NCBI GenBank assembly: GCA_009746045.1
Contig: RPFO01000034.1
Coordinates: 1,067,786 to 1,131,785, forward strand
Length of the DNA: 64,000 bases
Source: Mesostigma viride
Lineage: Eukaryota > Streptophyta > Mesostigmatophyceae > Mesostigmatales > Mesostigmataceae
Direction: 5' to 3'
Of the stretch, positions 11,720 through 22,955 are shown piece after piece (the stretch's first letter is position 1; each line of letters opens with the position of its first letter). The notes under the pieces were generated by a model, which was given only the letters and a program-made list of their open reading frames with translations, ran no database searches and was not told the DNA's origin. The position numbers were made by a program, and so were the translations under genes.

Positions 11720-12540
11720 CGAATATTTTCTTTAATTCCTGTCCTGCACGTACTACGTACAGGCCCACTCGGGACCGGCTTTTGACCGCTTCATGGCTGC
11801 AGCTAGACCGTCTCACTCAGGCCTGACCTCATCGTCGCTTTCGCAGCAATATCACCGGACGTCGCTAGCTAACCCTAATATGACATATGCTGCCAATAAT
11901 GCATAGTTTTTTGCGCCTACTGATTCCTACTAGGCCCACTACTATATTTTTCCCGGTGAAAATCCGCGGACGGGGAAGTAAAAGCCGCGCCAAAGAACCT
12001 AGGCGCCGCGCTGCCCGGTGGTAGCCTGGTACCCCCGAAAAATTCGAATTCCAAGTCGCGTATTTTTCATAAAATGCGCGTATTTTATCCGCTGCGTAAA
12101 GTACGCGGTGTAACGTACCGTTTATTCGAAAAGTACGCCGTGTTTGCCATAATTTACCTGGAGGGCGGGTATATATTTTTGTTGTCCAAAGTATAATATC
12201 TCGCTCGCACCAACCAGGTAGACATGCACCTCACGTGGCCCCTCCGCAGGGCTGCGACAGCTCAGCCTGGCAGGCACCTCCTCACGTGGGCCGGGGGCCC
12301 AGCAATGCTAGACGCCGCAAGGCCCGCAGTTTCAAAGAACAGCTAGTAGAGGACACATGGGAGGGCTAGGCCTCTCCGTGATTTGGAACAAGATGATGGG
12401 CAAGGCCAAGTGCCAGGGCTCAGGTCATAGAGGACAATAATGGCCCCCCTCCAGGAAGCGCCCGCGTGTTTGCAAACGCGGGAAGCATGCTAGACAAGAC
12501 CCCTAGGGTCGAGGGCACCATAGATATAGAGTCGGATTGT
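11720..12540. other. No recognised gene; near-palindrome at 12460-12483
   Basis: AT-rich and TACG-rich patches (12050-12170) precede a GC-rich stretch with scattered GTGG/CACG words. CCCGCGTGTTTGCAAACGCG lies within a near-palindrome that could form a short stem. No coding signal that I can support. Confidence 0.4.
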
Positions 12541-12581
12541 TTTTGCCAGTAGATAGATTAGACCGGTAGGATTGCGTGTAC

Positions 12582-12652
12582 CCATCCATCCATCCATCCA
12601 TCCATCCATCCATCCATCCATCCATCCATCCATCCATCCATCCATCCATCCA
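12582..12652 (+). repeat. CATC microsatellite
   Basis: About 17 perfect CATC repeats directly in front of a LINE 3' UTR fragment. Confidence 0.95.
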
Positions 12653-12915
12653 ATATGGCCTGCCCTTGCAGGAAGTAGCCAAGAGTGTCATATGCCCCTT
12701 CTCAGGGATACTGACGGATGTGCTACATTTACTCCCAACGGAATTAATAATGTTACAATTCAATTCAATTATGATCAATGGCCCTGAGAAGGGGCCTGCA
12801 CATGGTTTTTAATACATTCTGCATGGGCTACAACCTGCAGGCGGGGGACGTAAACAGCCACCTACAGCTCTGGGTGCACAAGGTGCACTTGCACCTCCAT
12901 GTATTCCAGCAGCTA
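12653..12915. mobile_element. Two LINE 3' UTR fragments in head-to-head (tail-to-tail) order
   Basis: 12653-12774 on plus matches the 3' UTR of the 59946-61840 element (CTTGCAGGAAGTAGC, CCCCTTCTCAGGGATA, ACTCCCAACGGA, CAATT tail). 12778-12915 is a minus-strand copy of the same UTR (GGCCCTGAGAAGGGGC, AACCTGCAGGCGGGGGACGT, GGGTGCACAAGGTGCAC) lacking its terminal hairpin. They meet in the CAATT tail. Confidence 0.75.
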
Positions 12916-12919
12916 AGAC

Positions 12920-14700
12920 TATACCACTAAATAAATATAATTAATTACACGCGGTCCCACTGGGGACACGGCGGAGCACATGTGGGGCACTGCAAAAAGA
13001 ATAGGACCATAACTTGTAACTGGTTTGTGAAATAGATCCAGCAAGGTTTAACCCTATGCCAGCTAACTTCTTCGAAATGGACAAGCCAGCGCTACATAGA
13101 TTTCTCAATGTCGGGGCATCTCGATATCTAACTAGTTCGCAGCACTCGCAATCCCACTGTGCATGAGCACCACTAGTCCCTAAATATCCAATATATCCTA
13201 AACACCCGATCACTGGTGGCTAGATGCGGAACATGTGCATCACACAGATGATTTCACTCACCTCAGATCGACATGCACAGCATTGCACATTGCAAAACAC
13301 GTTGAGAAATTATTTGTCATACATTGTACATCTTGATATCTGTGATCTTGTCCCCAAATTCTATACTTTACAAATGATTATCAACATACATGGGCATGCA
13401 TACTAATTTGCTGGTCTCACGCTTTGTACAAAGTCCGGTGCATTGTGTTGAATCTATGGCCATGGAATGAATTTGCAGACTTTAGGGTTCTGTTGCAGCT
13501 GGACAATCGCAAGAGCTTCCTTGACTCCCCCAAAGTTATCATGGGTTATAACCCCCATTTTCTTGGCCCCACTGACATGTCAGCCCCGGCAGCCTGGGCA
13601 GTTACACATTCCTTCACAGCAGCTGCATGGTGCACAGAGAAAAGCACAAAGGCGCAATGTGCAACACAAGTGGCAGCTAGCTGAAGTTAGAAAATCATCC
13701 GTTGCCGGACTTTTTAACAGTAAATGCGATTGGCTTTCCATGGTTTAGCAAAACAGGGTTGGGCAAAAAGACCGGACATTACAAAGAGGGAAAAACAAAG
13801 TAACGTGGATGTGCACAACAAAAAATGCCTGCACACATACCAGGATGATTAGTTCAGCCAAGTTGACCTTTACCAGCGAGTGATTTGTTGACATTCTGCA
13901 TGATCAATGACCACCATTTCAAATACCTTAAACCTCCCAAAAGTAAATATCAAAACGTCATATTCCCCCTTCCAAACAAACTGTGGATTCGCAGCTGTTA
14001 GAGTTTTACTTGCTCCTTCAGCAAACTTGACCAGCTCTTACAACCACTAAGAAACTATTTTGTTGAACACAATCCCGCTCGTCCAGTAACAGACGTGGCA
14101 TTCAACATTTTCCTAATCCAACGTCGTTCAGCACACCCCATGACTCTTACAATAACTTCACCCCCAAGCATTGCCCACTTCACCTGGCACGCGCCGCTCA
14201 CTCCCACGACATAATCGGTTCGACACAAAACACCAACACAACCCCAACGTTGACGCCCCAACCACAGCAGCGCAGGTGATGCTGCTGAGCTGCTCACATT
14301 TCATCGGTCGCAGAACTGCACTCACCGCTCGTGTACACCTTTTCCTGCTCGATATGATACTGTCAACAATATAATTGCCAAGTTACTGTTGCATTCGTAG
14401 TCGCCCACCCTCTTTCTGCCTGCCCTTGCACCCAAAGGATAATGTCTTGGATTCCCGTACCTCTCTTTAGAATGATGTACCTCTGTGGTAGTGCAGCATA
14501 TGGTCGTATGCTTGTGTTGTATCTGTGTTAACTGCTCGCACAGCTCAACTCTCACTATTATGTTTATTATATCATGTGTATATACTATAGTACTTAGTAA
14601 ATCGTGTTCACTAGATATCTATGTAAACTGCTCGCAACTCTGAACTTTTACTCACCACTCCTTGTCGCCCACCGCGAGAATGACGTCCTGAATCCCCGTC
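12920..14700. other. No recognised gene; region downstream of the ABC ATPase
   Basis: Low-GC DNA with only short open frames and no family motif. The lower end would include the 3' UTR of the minus-strand ATPase gene. Confidence 0.45.
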
Positions 14701-14707
14701 ACCCTCG

Positions 14708-17700
14708 TCAGCCTCGGACCCTCAAGCCCCCCATTTGCAGCCAATATGACGCAGGGGCAGCCGCTCTGCTCCGCACTACTTCCAATTCTACTCCCTTGTC
14801 GCCAGACCATTCACCTCGCATATCACCAAGGCTGGCACCCGCGGCGTCGCCGGAGGCCCCATGATGATCACACGTACTAGCATCCCCACGAAAAAAATCC
14901 GTGGCGGTGGCGTCGCCAGTAGCGGATGGCCCAGCCCCGTCACTCTCCATGGGTCCGTGACATGGGAAGGGGCTATCGGACGTCCTCGTGTCTGAAGATG
15001 GTGACGTCATGTCCCTGCCAGCGACTTGGGATGGGCTGCCATCCGCTTGCCGAGAGCCTGTCTGGGTGCCGTGTGCACCAAGCTCCAGGTCCCTGTCGGT
15101 ATAGAGAAATTTGACAGGGAAACAAGATACGCCACCCGATTTCATTATCAGGGCCTTGTTAGTAGCCGTGCTCATGAGTACGGGCTTGTAACCATCAGGT
15201 CCCGCACGAGGCATTAATCATAGAGAAATCACAGCGCAGCCACCATACAGGCTATCGAGCTATCAGGTTTATCGAGAACAGAGGTACTCGATGCGCAGGA
15301 ACACATGGTGACCTCCTGGATGATTGCCAGCTCTCGTGCACTGACTATTGCCAATGCCAAGCTTGCTACCCGCCGTCACAACGCTGTGCAATGAACAGCC
15401 AGGCTATAGCTAGCTTCTATCCTAGACACAATCCCAAGGCCAAGAAAGACACTCCCAGCCTAAACGTATCCATGAATTCAACATCGAATATATTTCCCAA
15501 CCGGGTTGTCTGCCGCAATTACCCAAGTACTGAGCACAGGGGTTCCCTTCATAGACCCCCCCCATTCACTCCTGATACTAGCACCAGGCATGCAGCGGCC
15601 TCTTTACACCAGAGAAAGGAACCAAAAACCATACAAAAAACACCAAAAGAACGCATAGTAGTATAAAAACCTACAGACAAACAACAACAGAGGAGCCGCC
15701 AAACTGCCCCGGCCCCCTTACCAGAGCAGCACGCGCTGCGCCTGGTCGTTGGAGTGGGTCACCCACACCAGGGTGGCGCCGCACGCGCGCAGGGTGGCCT
15801 CCACCCCGCGCGTGGAGGCCACGTCCAGCGCGCTGGTGGGCTCGTCCAGCAGAAGCACGTGGGGCCGGCTGGCCAGCGCCAGCGCCAGCGCGCACTTCTG
15901 CTGCTCGCCGCCACTCAGCTGCTCCCACGGCTTGTGGAAGCAGGCGGCCGCGTCCCACTGCCACCCGGACGATAGGGACAGAGCGTCCACTAGCAGCGAG
16001 GGGGGGAGGAGGGGGAGGAGGGAGAGGGCGGCGCGAGGTCTTCGAGGGAGGCGTATGCGGCGTGACGGCCGAGGGAAGCGCGACCGTGCGTCGACAGGTC
16101 AGCGCCGCGGCCTAGCCAGCGGAGCCAGCGCGATAGCTGGTGGCGGTGGCAGTGGCGGTGGCGGTGGCGGTGGCGGTGGCGGTGGCGGCGCCGGTGGCGG
16201 TGGCGGTGGCGGTGCATGGCGGTGGCGGTGGCGGTGGCGGTGGCGGTGGCGGTGGCGGTGGCGGTGGCGGTGGCGGTGGCGGTGGCGGTGGCGGTGGCGG
16301 TGGCGGTGGCGGTGGCGGTGGCGGTGGCGGTGGCGGTGGCGGTGGCGGTGGCGGTGGCGGTGGCGGTGGCGGTGGCGGTGGCGGTGGCGGGGGCGGTGGC
16401 GGGGGCGGGGGCGGGGGCGGGGGCGGGGGCGGTGGGGAAAGTAGATCAGGAGAGGCAGGCAATTCCATCCAGACAGGAATCTGCACTATTCTTATTAAGG
16501 AACTTCAGGAAAAGGAATACATATGTGGCCTACATCACGGTAATTGGTGCTAACTTAACGATGGTTGGTGCCTACGCAGAAACTAGCGCCTTATCTGTTG
16601 GGGCAGGGGGTTGGGGGGGCAGAAGAGAGAGAGCAAGAAAAGCGGGTCGATTTTGTTTCACCAGAAAAACTAAGTATGACATCTAATACTGCTTAATGTA
16701 ACAAGTACGTTTCCAAGAAAGCTTGACCGGTTTCATGACAAGATGGTGATGGGACGATTGGCAGTTCTGCGATGCCAGCAAATGAAGCAAGTGTCAGCAG
16801 CGACAAAGGAACGTGCCATACCTTGAGGTCCATGCCAGCTCATGGGAGTACTGAGGTATTGATACATGGCGCACATGGAGTAAGGAGGGACTACCAAATG
16901 AGGAATTATACATTCATTCTAATTTGGACATCTCGTGAAGTCCGAGTGGTGAGATCGACAGCATTGTAGTGATACAAGATGGTGGGGGTTGCCTGGCCCC
17001 AACGAGGCCGTTAGGGTTTGGGTACTGCAGTGCAGATTTACACATCAACCTCTTGAGGTAGCTGCCCACTACTAGTAAAAAAAATTAAATTAAATTATAA
17101 CATGCCTCCGTGGGGGGGTCATGTAGCACATATTCCATGATGGATGGGGTGGAGGAAGCCGCGTGATCGAACTATACTAACGCTAAGCTATCTAGAAAAT
17201 CCTAACTACACTACTCATCAAAACGCCTCCTCCGCTTGGGGGGAGGTGGCTTGCCCACAGGGTCGGGCGTGTGTGCCTTGACAATCTTCTTGCACCGCGT
17301 CTTGTCCTGCATGGCAGTCCAAAGACGGGAGAGAGAGTGGATGCGGTGCTCAAACTGGGCTGGGACCACTAGGTCGTCCAGCAACATCTGAACGTAGTTC
17401 GTGACAGGTTTCCCTACCCTTTTGGGAATGTCCTCGGGGCCAGGCCAGGTCAGAATGTGCCGCCCTGGCTGGCCAAGCCGCTGGGGGCCGGCCAGACCAA
17501 GGGTGGTGTCGACCTGGCTGGTGCGGGCAAGGTGTCCTACAAATGCTATCCTACGCTGCCTAATCTCGTCCGAAATACGAGGCATGCCATGATACAAAGA
17601 CTCTGATGACGGACGCTCGGAAAAATCTACCTGTCGGAGCATCCTGTAAACCGTGCCGTCTAGCCTAGCTGCCAGTTTGGGTGGGAGGGTCCACGCCTCG

Positions 17701-19422
17701 GCGCCATACGTGAGCACCGTGAGGACGAGGACCTTGAAGAGCATGCGCTTGCGGTGCCCGCCCAGGCCCTTCGAGCGCCAGTAGGGTGTGAGCGAACGGA
17801 GCTTGGCCCAGGCAAGGCCGATGCGGGTGTCCACATCGTCGGCGGTGTCAGGAAGCCAGCTCCCCAACAGCTTGAAGCGGTCGCGGAACGGGACCTCCGT
17901 CCCGTCGAGCAGGCGCGGCAGCGGTGGTTTACTGGAGGCCCCAATCACCATCGCCTCGGTTTTGACACTAATCTCCAGCCCCACCGCCCGCGCCTCCAGG
18001 CCCAGGCAGTCCAGCCAGGTCTGAATGTGCTCGGGGCTCTCGATGAGGGTGGTATCATCCGCATAAATCAGGTCGGCAAGGCGGTAACCAGGTCTAACCC
18101 CGCCGTGCTCTTTCACGTTAAGGATGTCCAAGCCTGGCTCGAACCCCTTAAGAGCAGTAAAGCGCGCACGTGCCCGGCGCATGACGTGATCCACGACAAT
18201 AATGAACAGGTATGGTGACAGGACACAACCTTGCCACACCCCGTGGTGAAGGGGGAATGGTGGGGTGGTGCCTTCCGCAGTCCGCACTACTGCCTGTGAG
18301 CCCTCATACAGTCGGCGAATGGCAGCGATAAACGCAGGTGGCACCCGATCCAGAGCTAGGATGGCCCAAAGAGCCTCCCAGAGAACCGTGTCAAAGGCTT
18401 TGATATAGTCAACAAAAATGAAGACCAGCGGCAAACTGTCAGGGGGAAGGCGACGCACCTCCTCCATCAATCGGCGCGCGACACTACTAGTACAACCCCC
18501 CCTATAGGCTTTACTTATCACGCATGCCTCCTGGATCCTGTCATGTGGAACCACCTAGGCACAGCGTGCATTACTGGCTTATGCAATTCCCGCTGGAGGC
18601 CATGGAGGATGCCGGGACAAAGGCTGTCCTCCAGCGAATTCCTGCTTGTGCCGCCTCGTCCCTCCTACCTGCCTCTAGTGTCCACAGTTTTTCATCCCAC
18701 GCAGTCCCGCCCATCGCTACCTCCTCCCTAATCTAATGTCCTCTCTTATCAACTCTCCCCCAGTTCTTCCTACCTACCTGTCTAGTGCCATCCCGTTGTG
18801 ATACACCAGGCGAAATTTATCACGAGCGCGCCCACGCACCCACGGTACCCGAGGCCCCGTCCGGTCCCGCGCTCCCTTTCTGTGCACCGCCAAGTTGGTG
18901 ATGAGCGAGCAGAGCTCGGCGGGGGTCTGCGAGTAGCCGGGGGAAGTGGGCACCTGCTGGTGGACGTAACACACCTGCAGGGTGGCAGGCGGCGGTAAAG
19001 CACAGCATTCATGAACACGTTAATAACGAATCGGTTTCATGCATGATCACCCGGCTCGCCTCATATAGGTACGCACGGCAACAAGAAGGACTCGGTGGGA
19101 ATAACGTAATTGGACATGTCAAGGTTCATACCCGCTGCCTCCATTCGTTGAAGCCCAATTCCCTGGGCGTTACGCCACCAAGGGTGAGCTCGCCACTGTC
19201 AACGGGCGCTAACAACGCTAAACACCTTAGCAAGCTGCTCTTCCCTCCTCCACTAGGGCCGGTGATTATAAGCCGCGCCCCAGACGGGATATCTGCGCTC
19301 AAGTCGGAAAAAATTACTCGCCGAACGGAGCTGCCTTCATCACTTCCGTTTGCATTAGCGTTACCGTCGGCGTTGCCTTCTACGGATCTTGAAAGGGAGA
19401 AGTGAGAAAAACATAGGCTCAT
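14708..19422 (-). CDS. FetA/STAR1-type ABC transporter ATPase, four exons
   Basis: Nucleotide-binding half of a FetA-FetB (STAR1-STAR2)-like exporter, expected to power the permease at 237-5326. Exon 1, 19422-19132 (97 codons), carries FSDLSADIPSGARLIITG and Walker A GPSGGGKS at residues 55-62, ending FNEWRQR. Exon 2 starts at 18974 with VCYVHQQVPTSPG (Q-loop) and reaches at least 18888. Exon 3, 15989-15722, has the signature LSGGEQQ, Walker B HVLLLDEP, D-loop SALD and switch His LVWVTHSND. Exon 4, 15092-14708, completes VLLW|DLELG and adds a Ser/Asp/Gly-rich tail of about 120 residues absent from bacterial FetA. Exon 1/2 and 3/4 phases match; the exon 2 donor is unresolved, because the obvious donors are phase 0 while the acceptor at 15990 needs phase 1. 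The 2.9-kb intron 2 holds a LINE and a GGTGGC array. The start could also be an internal exon, since a good acceptor (CTCCCTTTCAAG) lies near 19391. Confidence 0.83.
16139..16433 (+). repeat. GGTGGC hexanucleotide array
   Basis: About 49 hexamers, interrupted at 16190 and 16215, grading into GGGGGC at the right end. They lie within intron 2 of the ABC ATPase gene (as CCACCG/GCCACC on the coding strand). The long poly-Gly, poly-Pro and Arg-Trp frames across it are artefacts of the repeat. Confidence 0.95.
17079..18556 (-). mobile_element. 5'-truncated LINE with reverse transcriptase, inside an intron of the ABC ATPase gene
   Basis: A 447-codon frame (18554-17211) encodes most of a non-LTR reverse transcriptase: FVDYIKAFDTVLW, HHGVWQGCVLSPYLF, catalytic LIYADDTTLIE, KLLGSWLP, then the thumb and C-terminal YGAEAW...RRIAFVGHLAR. 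The fingers region and endonuclease are missing. The 3' UTR ends in CCCCCCCACGGAGGC and an AATTT-rich tail near 17080. Sequence pattern fits the RTE or L1 side of the LINE tree; I cannot choose. It shares the gene's orientation and is otherwise intact, so it is a fairly young 5'-truncated insertion. Confidence 0.85.
18560..18885. other. Intron 2 sequence of the ABC ATPase between exon 2 and the LINE
   Basis: Pyrimidine-rich on plus (CCTCCTACCTGCC, CTCTTATCAACTCTCCCCC). No gene or repeat recognised. Confidence 0.5.
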
Positions 19423-19593
19423 TTAATTGTATTAGCGTTCTAGGAACATAACTAAGGCATGGTAAAGTTGGCAAACTAAAAATCCGTTCGAGGCAAACTC
19501 TTTTCCAATTGAGTTCAGCAAGCAGTGAAATTTAACAGAAGGTGTTTTGCCACGGCAAAATGGCTTTCATGCCCTCGAGCGACGACGCGCAAT
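19423..19593. promoter_or_regulatory. Remaining proximal promoter / 5' UTR of the ABC ATPase gene
   Basis: 171 bp between the proposed ATG (minus strand, 19422) and the target duplication of the giant inverted-repeat element. No TATA box is obvious. Its former upstream continuation is probably 27963-28431. Confidence 0.4.
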
Positions 19594-19603
19594 AAAATGA
19601 AAC
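19594..19603 (+). repeat. Target-site duplication, left copy (AAAATGAAAC)
   Basis: AAAATGAAAC directly abuts the outer end of the left arm and recurs exactly at 27953-27962 outside the right arm. Confidence 0.85.
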
Positions 19604-19644
19604 GAGTTTTTGTAAACATCAGACACTGATTTCTTCAGACGATG

Positions 19645-19785
19645 CACAAGGCTGGGCGCGGCGCAGCGTGCGCAAGGCTGGCGTGCGCAAGGCTGGGGAG
19701 TGCGCGAGGCTGGGAGTGCGCAAGGCTGGGAGTGCATCGTGGCTGGGCGCGGCGCGGCAGCGTGCGCAAGGCTGGCGCGTAAAAC
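19645..19785 (+). repeat. Subterminal GCGCAAGGCTGG repeats, left arm
   Basis: Six or seven imperfect copies of GTGCGCAAGGCTGGG and GCGCGGCGCAGC words about 45-180 bp from the element end; mirrored at 27771-27911. Clustered subterminal repeats are common transposase-binding architecture, but that role is inferred. Confidence 0.7.
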
Positions 19786-20509
19786 TGCAAACGACGTAAA
19801 TCGTATCGGCTGCCTTTGGACTTAGCCGAATTTCGTCGTCGATGCGAGTGGTGATGGCCGTTTAGATCTTAGTTTTTAACCCGACGGGTTTCCTTATGAT
19901 GCGTTCAAAATGGCAGCTGATGGCATGATTACTTAACATGTGGCGCGCGCAAAGAGCCTGTAGTCGTGCAGTTTACCCTCAATAATCAATCAATCTGAGT
20001 CTCGAGTCCACGTTGGAGTCCACTGACCCCCCGACTAGAATTTCCGACCCCCAATGTTGCACGCAAGCTATGCCTGCCATGCTTTTTCTATTTCCTAACA
20101 CCCACAGTTGGGGGATCATAGTCATTGACAATTTCTCCCCGTTGCTTTTTATGCTGCATATCCAACTATATCTGAGTAAGAGGGGTCGAGCGGATGACGC
20201 CGACATGGTTTGCATATACCTTCATAGTGGCTTCAAATCGTCATATTCTTGAAGCGCGGTCAGTTCAGCCCACAGAACCTTACGTACGTCTTACCAAGGT
20301 ACATGCACGGTGGGGACGCGGTCGGCCGGTCGGGGTTTGCCTGCTTTCTTTACCCAACCAGGGACATGTTCGTGATTTTCTTGCAGCGCTGGAAGATCAG
20401 TCCCGGGAAGAACCGCCTGCGACCCCTGGACCGTTCCGTTCCAACGATACCTGTGACTCTTCAGCATCAACGGTACGAATAGCACGAACCCGCCCACGTG
20501 CTTGGCCGC

Positions 20510-20616
20510 CATACCCGTTCCTAGTCATGCCATGCTCCTTCCTAGTCATGCCATGGTCGTTCCGAGTCATGCCATGGTCGTTCCTAGTCATGTCACTCCC
20601 GTTCCTAGTCATGCCA
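20510..20616 (+). repeat. 21-bp minisatellite, outer part, left arm
   Basis: Five copies of the 21-bp unit containing CCGTTCCTAGTCATGCCAT, cut off by the LINE tail at 20617. Mirror at 26939-27045. Confidence 0.9.
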
Positions 20617-21060
20617 TTAATTAATTAATTAATTAAAATGATAGCTCCGTTGGGAGCATATGTAACACATAGCCCTGAGAAAAGGGCATCTATGGGTTTG
20701 TAATACAATCAGGGCTACAACCTGCAGGTGGAGGATGTACAACTGTCACCTGCTCTGGGTGCACAAGGTGCACCTGCACCGCCATGATGGTTCATGCCTC
20801 CTTAACAAGCACAGGCACCCAGGGGGGGGCTTGAGGAGAGGGCCTAGAAGGCCTGCATGACATATGGGGTGGAGGGTATGTGGCTAGGCTATAGCTGGTG
20901 TACACATGGCATCTCAGCAGAGAGTAACTCCCTGCATAGGCATCGCATGGCTAAATTCTTAATGCATCATCCATGGGAGGTCCCATTGTAGGCTGGGCGC
21001 GGCTAAATACTGAAAGCATCATCCATGGGGGCCATTATGGGCGCACATGCGCGTGGGCCA
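20617..21060 (-). mobile_element. LINE 3' UTR fragment inserted in the minisatellite, left arm
   Basis: Minus-strand 3' UTR: GGGTGCACAAGGTGCACC-type block in reverse, AACCTGCAGGTGGAGGATGT, GAGAAAAGGGC and the terminal hairpin GCTCC-CAAC-GGAGC, then a TTAA tail at 20617-20636. GTCATGCCAT borders both ends but is also part of the minisatellite, so a target duplication is likely but not provable. Mirror at 26495-26938. Confidence 0.8.
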
Positions 21061-21061
21061 C

Positions 21062-21878
21062 GTCATGCCATACCCGTTCCTAGTCATGCCATGGCCGTTC
21101 CTAGTCATGCCATGGTCGTTCCGAGTCATGCCATACCCGTTCCTAGTCATGCCATGCCCGTTCCTAGTCATGCCATACTCGTTACTAGTCATGCCATGCC
21201 CGTTCCTAGTCATGCCATACCCGTTCCTAGTCATGCCATACCCGTTCCTAGTCATGCCATACCCGTTCCTAGTCATGCCATGCCCGTTCCTAGTCATGCC
21301 ATGGCCGTTCCTAGTCATGCCATGCCCGTTCCTAGTCATGCCACACCCGTTCCTAGTCATGCCATGCCCGTTCCTAGTCATGCCATACCCGTTCCTAGTC
21401 ATGCCATACCCGTTCCTAGTCATGCCATACCCGTTCCTAGTCATGCTGTACACGCTCCTAGTCATGCCACACCCGTTCCTAGTCATGCCATACCCGTTCC
21501 TAGTCATGCCATGGTCGTTCCGAGTCATGCCATACCCGTTCCGAGTCATGACATACTCATTCCTAGTCATGCCATACCCGTTCCTAGTCATGCTGTACCC
21601 GTTCCTAGTCATGCCATGGTCGTTCCGAGTCATGCCATACCCGTTCCGAGTCATGACATACTCATTCCTAGTCATGCCATACCCGTTCCTAGTCATGTTG
21701 TACACGTTCCTAGTCATGCCACACCCGTTCCTAGTCATGCCATGCCCGTTCCTAGTCATGCCATGCTCTTTCCTAGTCATGCCATACCTGTTCCTACTTC
21801 CTAGTCATGCCATACCCGTTCCTAGTCATGCTGTACACGTTCCTAGTCATGCCATGCCCGTTCCTACTCATGTCATGG
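21062..21878 (+). repeat. 21-bp minisatellite, main array, left arm
   Basis: About 39 tandem 21-bp units (core CCGTTCCTAGTCATGCCAT) with point variants (CATGGTCGT, CTGTACACG). Because 21 is a multiple of three, all frames give heptapeptide repeats (PVPSHAI, PFLVMPY, MTRNGYG on minus); these are not genes. Mirror at 25677-26493. Confidence 0.95.
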
Positions 21879-22528
21879 TTTTTACCTGTATGTCCTCTGC
21901 CCTTGGTGCCAGCGTTCTGTGAGCACCTCAATGTATGGTCTGTCGTGAGAACAATAATGGCAGTCTAGCCAACGTCGATACGTTCGAGTTGGGCTCATAG
22001 TTAGTTGGTTGTTGTCGACCCACACAATAGCTGTTGCTTGTGTTAATTGGGAAATGTGTTTTATTGCAGCTGAACATGTATCAAGCTTCATTGCAATCTA
22101 GCTGTCGCGAACGATTCCTCTAAATCATCTTTAGTGGTGATAGGTACCATTCGAGTGCCAACGGTGGAGACGTACAGGTTCTCACATAGAGGTGGGTTAA
22201 CTCGTAACAGTGCTATCAATTGCGTGCGATAAGAACGTGACTGCACCACGTGAACAAGAGACAATTATCAATATTATAATTAACAAACATCACGTGAGCA
22301 TTATTAAGTTTACATCATTTGCAGGTTGTTGCTTAGCACGCTTATAGACCATGTACCCCCTCTCACGGACATTTAATTAATTAATTAATACCACGTGACT
22401 GCGTGAGCAGTATCCTCATGAAGGGAATGGATGACATGCGAAAGAAACTATCTAAGCACGGGTAGCAGGATTGTGGGCCCCGCGGCCGGTGGCACTGTGC
22501 CGACCGTAGCGGGTTACCCGAGGTGCCC

Positions 22529-22796
22529 CTACCGGACATTAATTAATTAATTAATAGACACGTGACTGCGTCACGTGAGCATAAGTCCTCAGTGGGAGGG
22601 GAACATGGGATGGAATGGATGGTATAAGCTATCTAGGTCCTAGTTACAGGGGTGTGGGCACCGCGGCCCGAATCGCTATGAATGCCATACTTGGTCACAC
22701 GCGGAGCCCCCACAGACTTGGGGGTGGTCTCCTTCATCACTACTTGCCATCTATCCTTGCGCACCATCTGCCTTAATATTACAGACTACCGGACAT
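22529..22796 (-). mobile_element. Nested 5'-truncated LINE fragment with 11-bp target duplication, left arm
   Basis: 22540-22785 on minus carries the C-terminal RT codons (VVMKETTPK-, then VTKYGI-type reading) and the 3' terminus with the hairpin CACGTGACGCAGTCACGTG and a TTAA tail. CTACCGGACAT at 22529-22539 is repeated at 22786-22796. The target was itself an older LINE 3' end (ATCTCCCAACGGAGT at 22811-22825 with a CAATT tail). Mirror at 24759-25026. Confidence 0.85.
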
Positions 22797-22899
22797 GTGT
22801 TACGTGATCTCCCAACGGAGTAACGCTTCAATTCAATGCAACTAATACGTTAGACAGTATAATATTATCGTGACATGCATCACGTGAGCATAATGAATG

Positions 22900-22955
22900 C
22901 AATATCAAAGCGACTACCGGCGCAGGCCAGAAATCTGGAGAATATGTCAATATCA
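22900..22955 (+). repeat. Copy of the dispersed GGCGCAGGCCAGAAATC repeat, left arm
   Basis: TATCAAAGCGACTACCGGCG followed by CAGGCCAGAAATCTGGAGAA matches the copies listed under 10850-10975. Mirror at 24600-24655. Confidence 0.65.

Noticed and set aside
15749-16686. Poly-Gly, poly-Pro and Arg-Trp proteins
   Set aside because: Translation of the GGTGGC array inside an intron.
21062-21878. CRISPR-like array of regularly spaced repeats
   Set aside because: Units are contiguous 21-bp repeats without unique spacers, in an intron-bearing eukaryotic genome, and inside a transposon arm.
21019-21922. Long repeat-protein ORFs (PVPSHAI, PFLVMPY, MTRNGYG) and their mirror copies at 25633-26536
   Set aside because: The 21-bp period leaves all frames open on both strands; frames are generated by the satellite.
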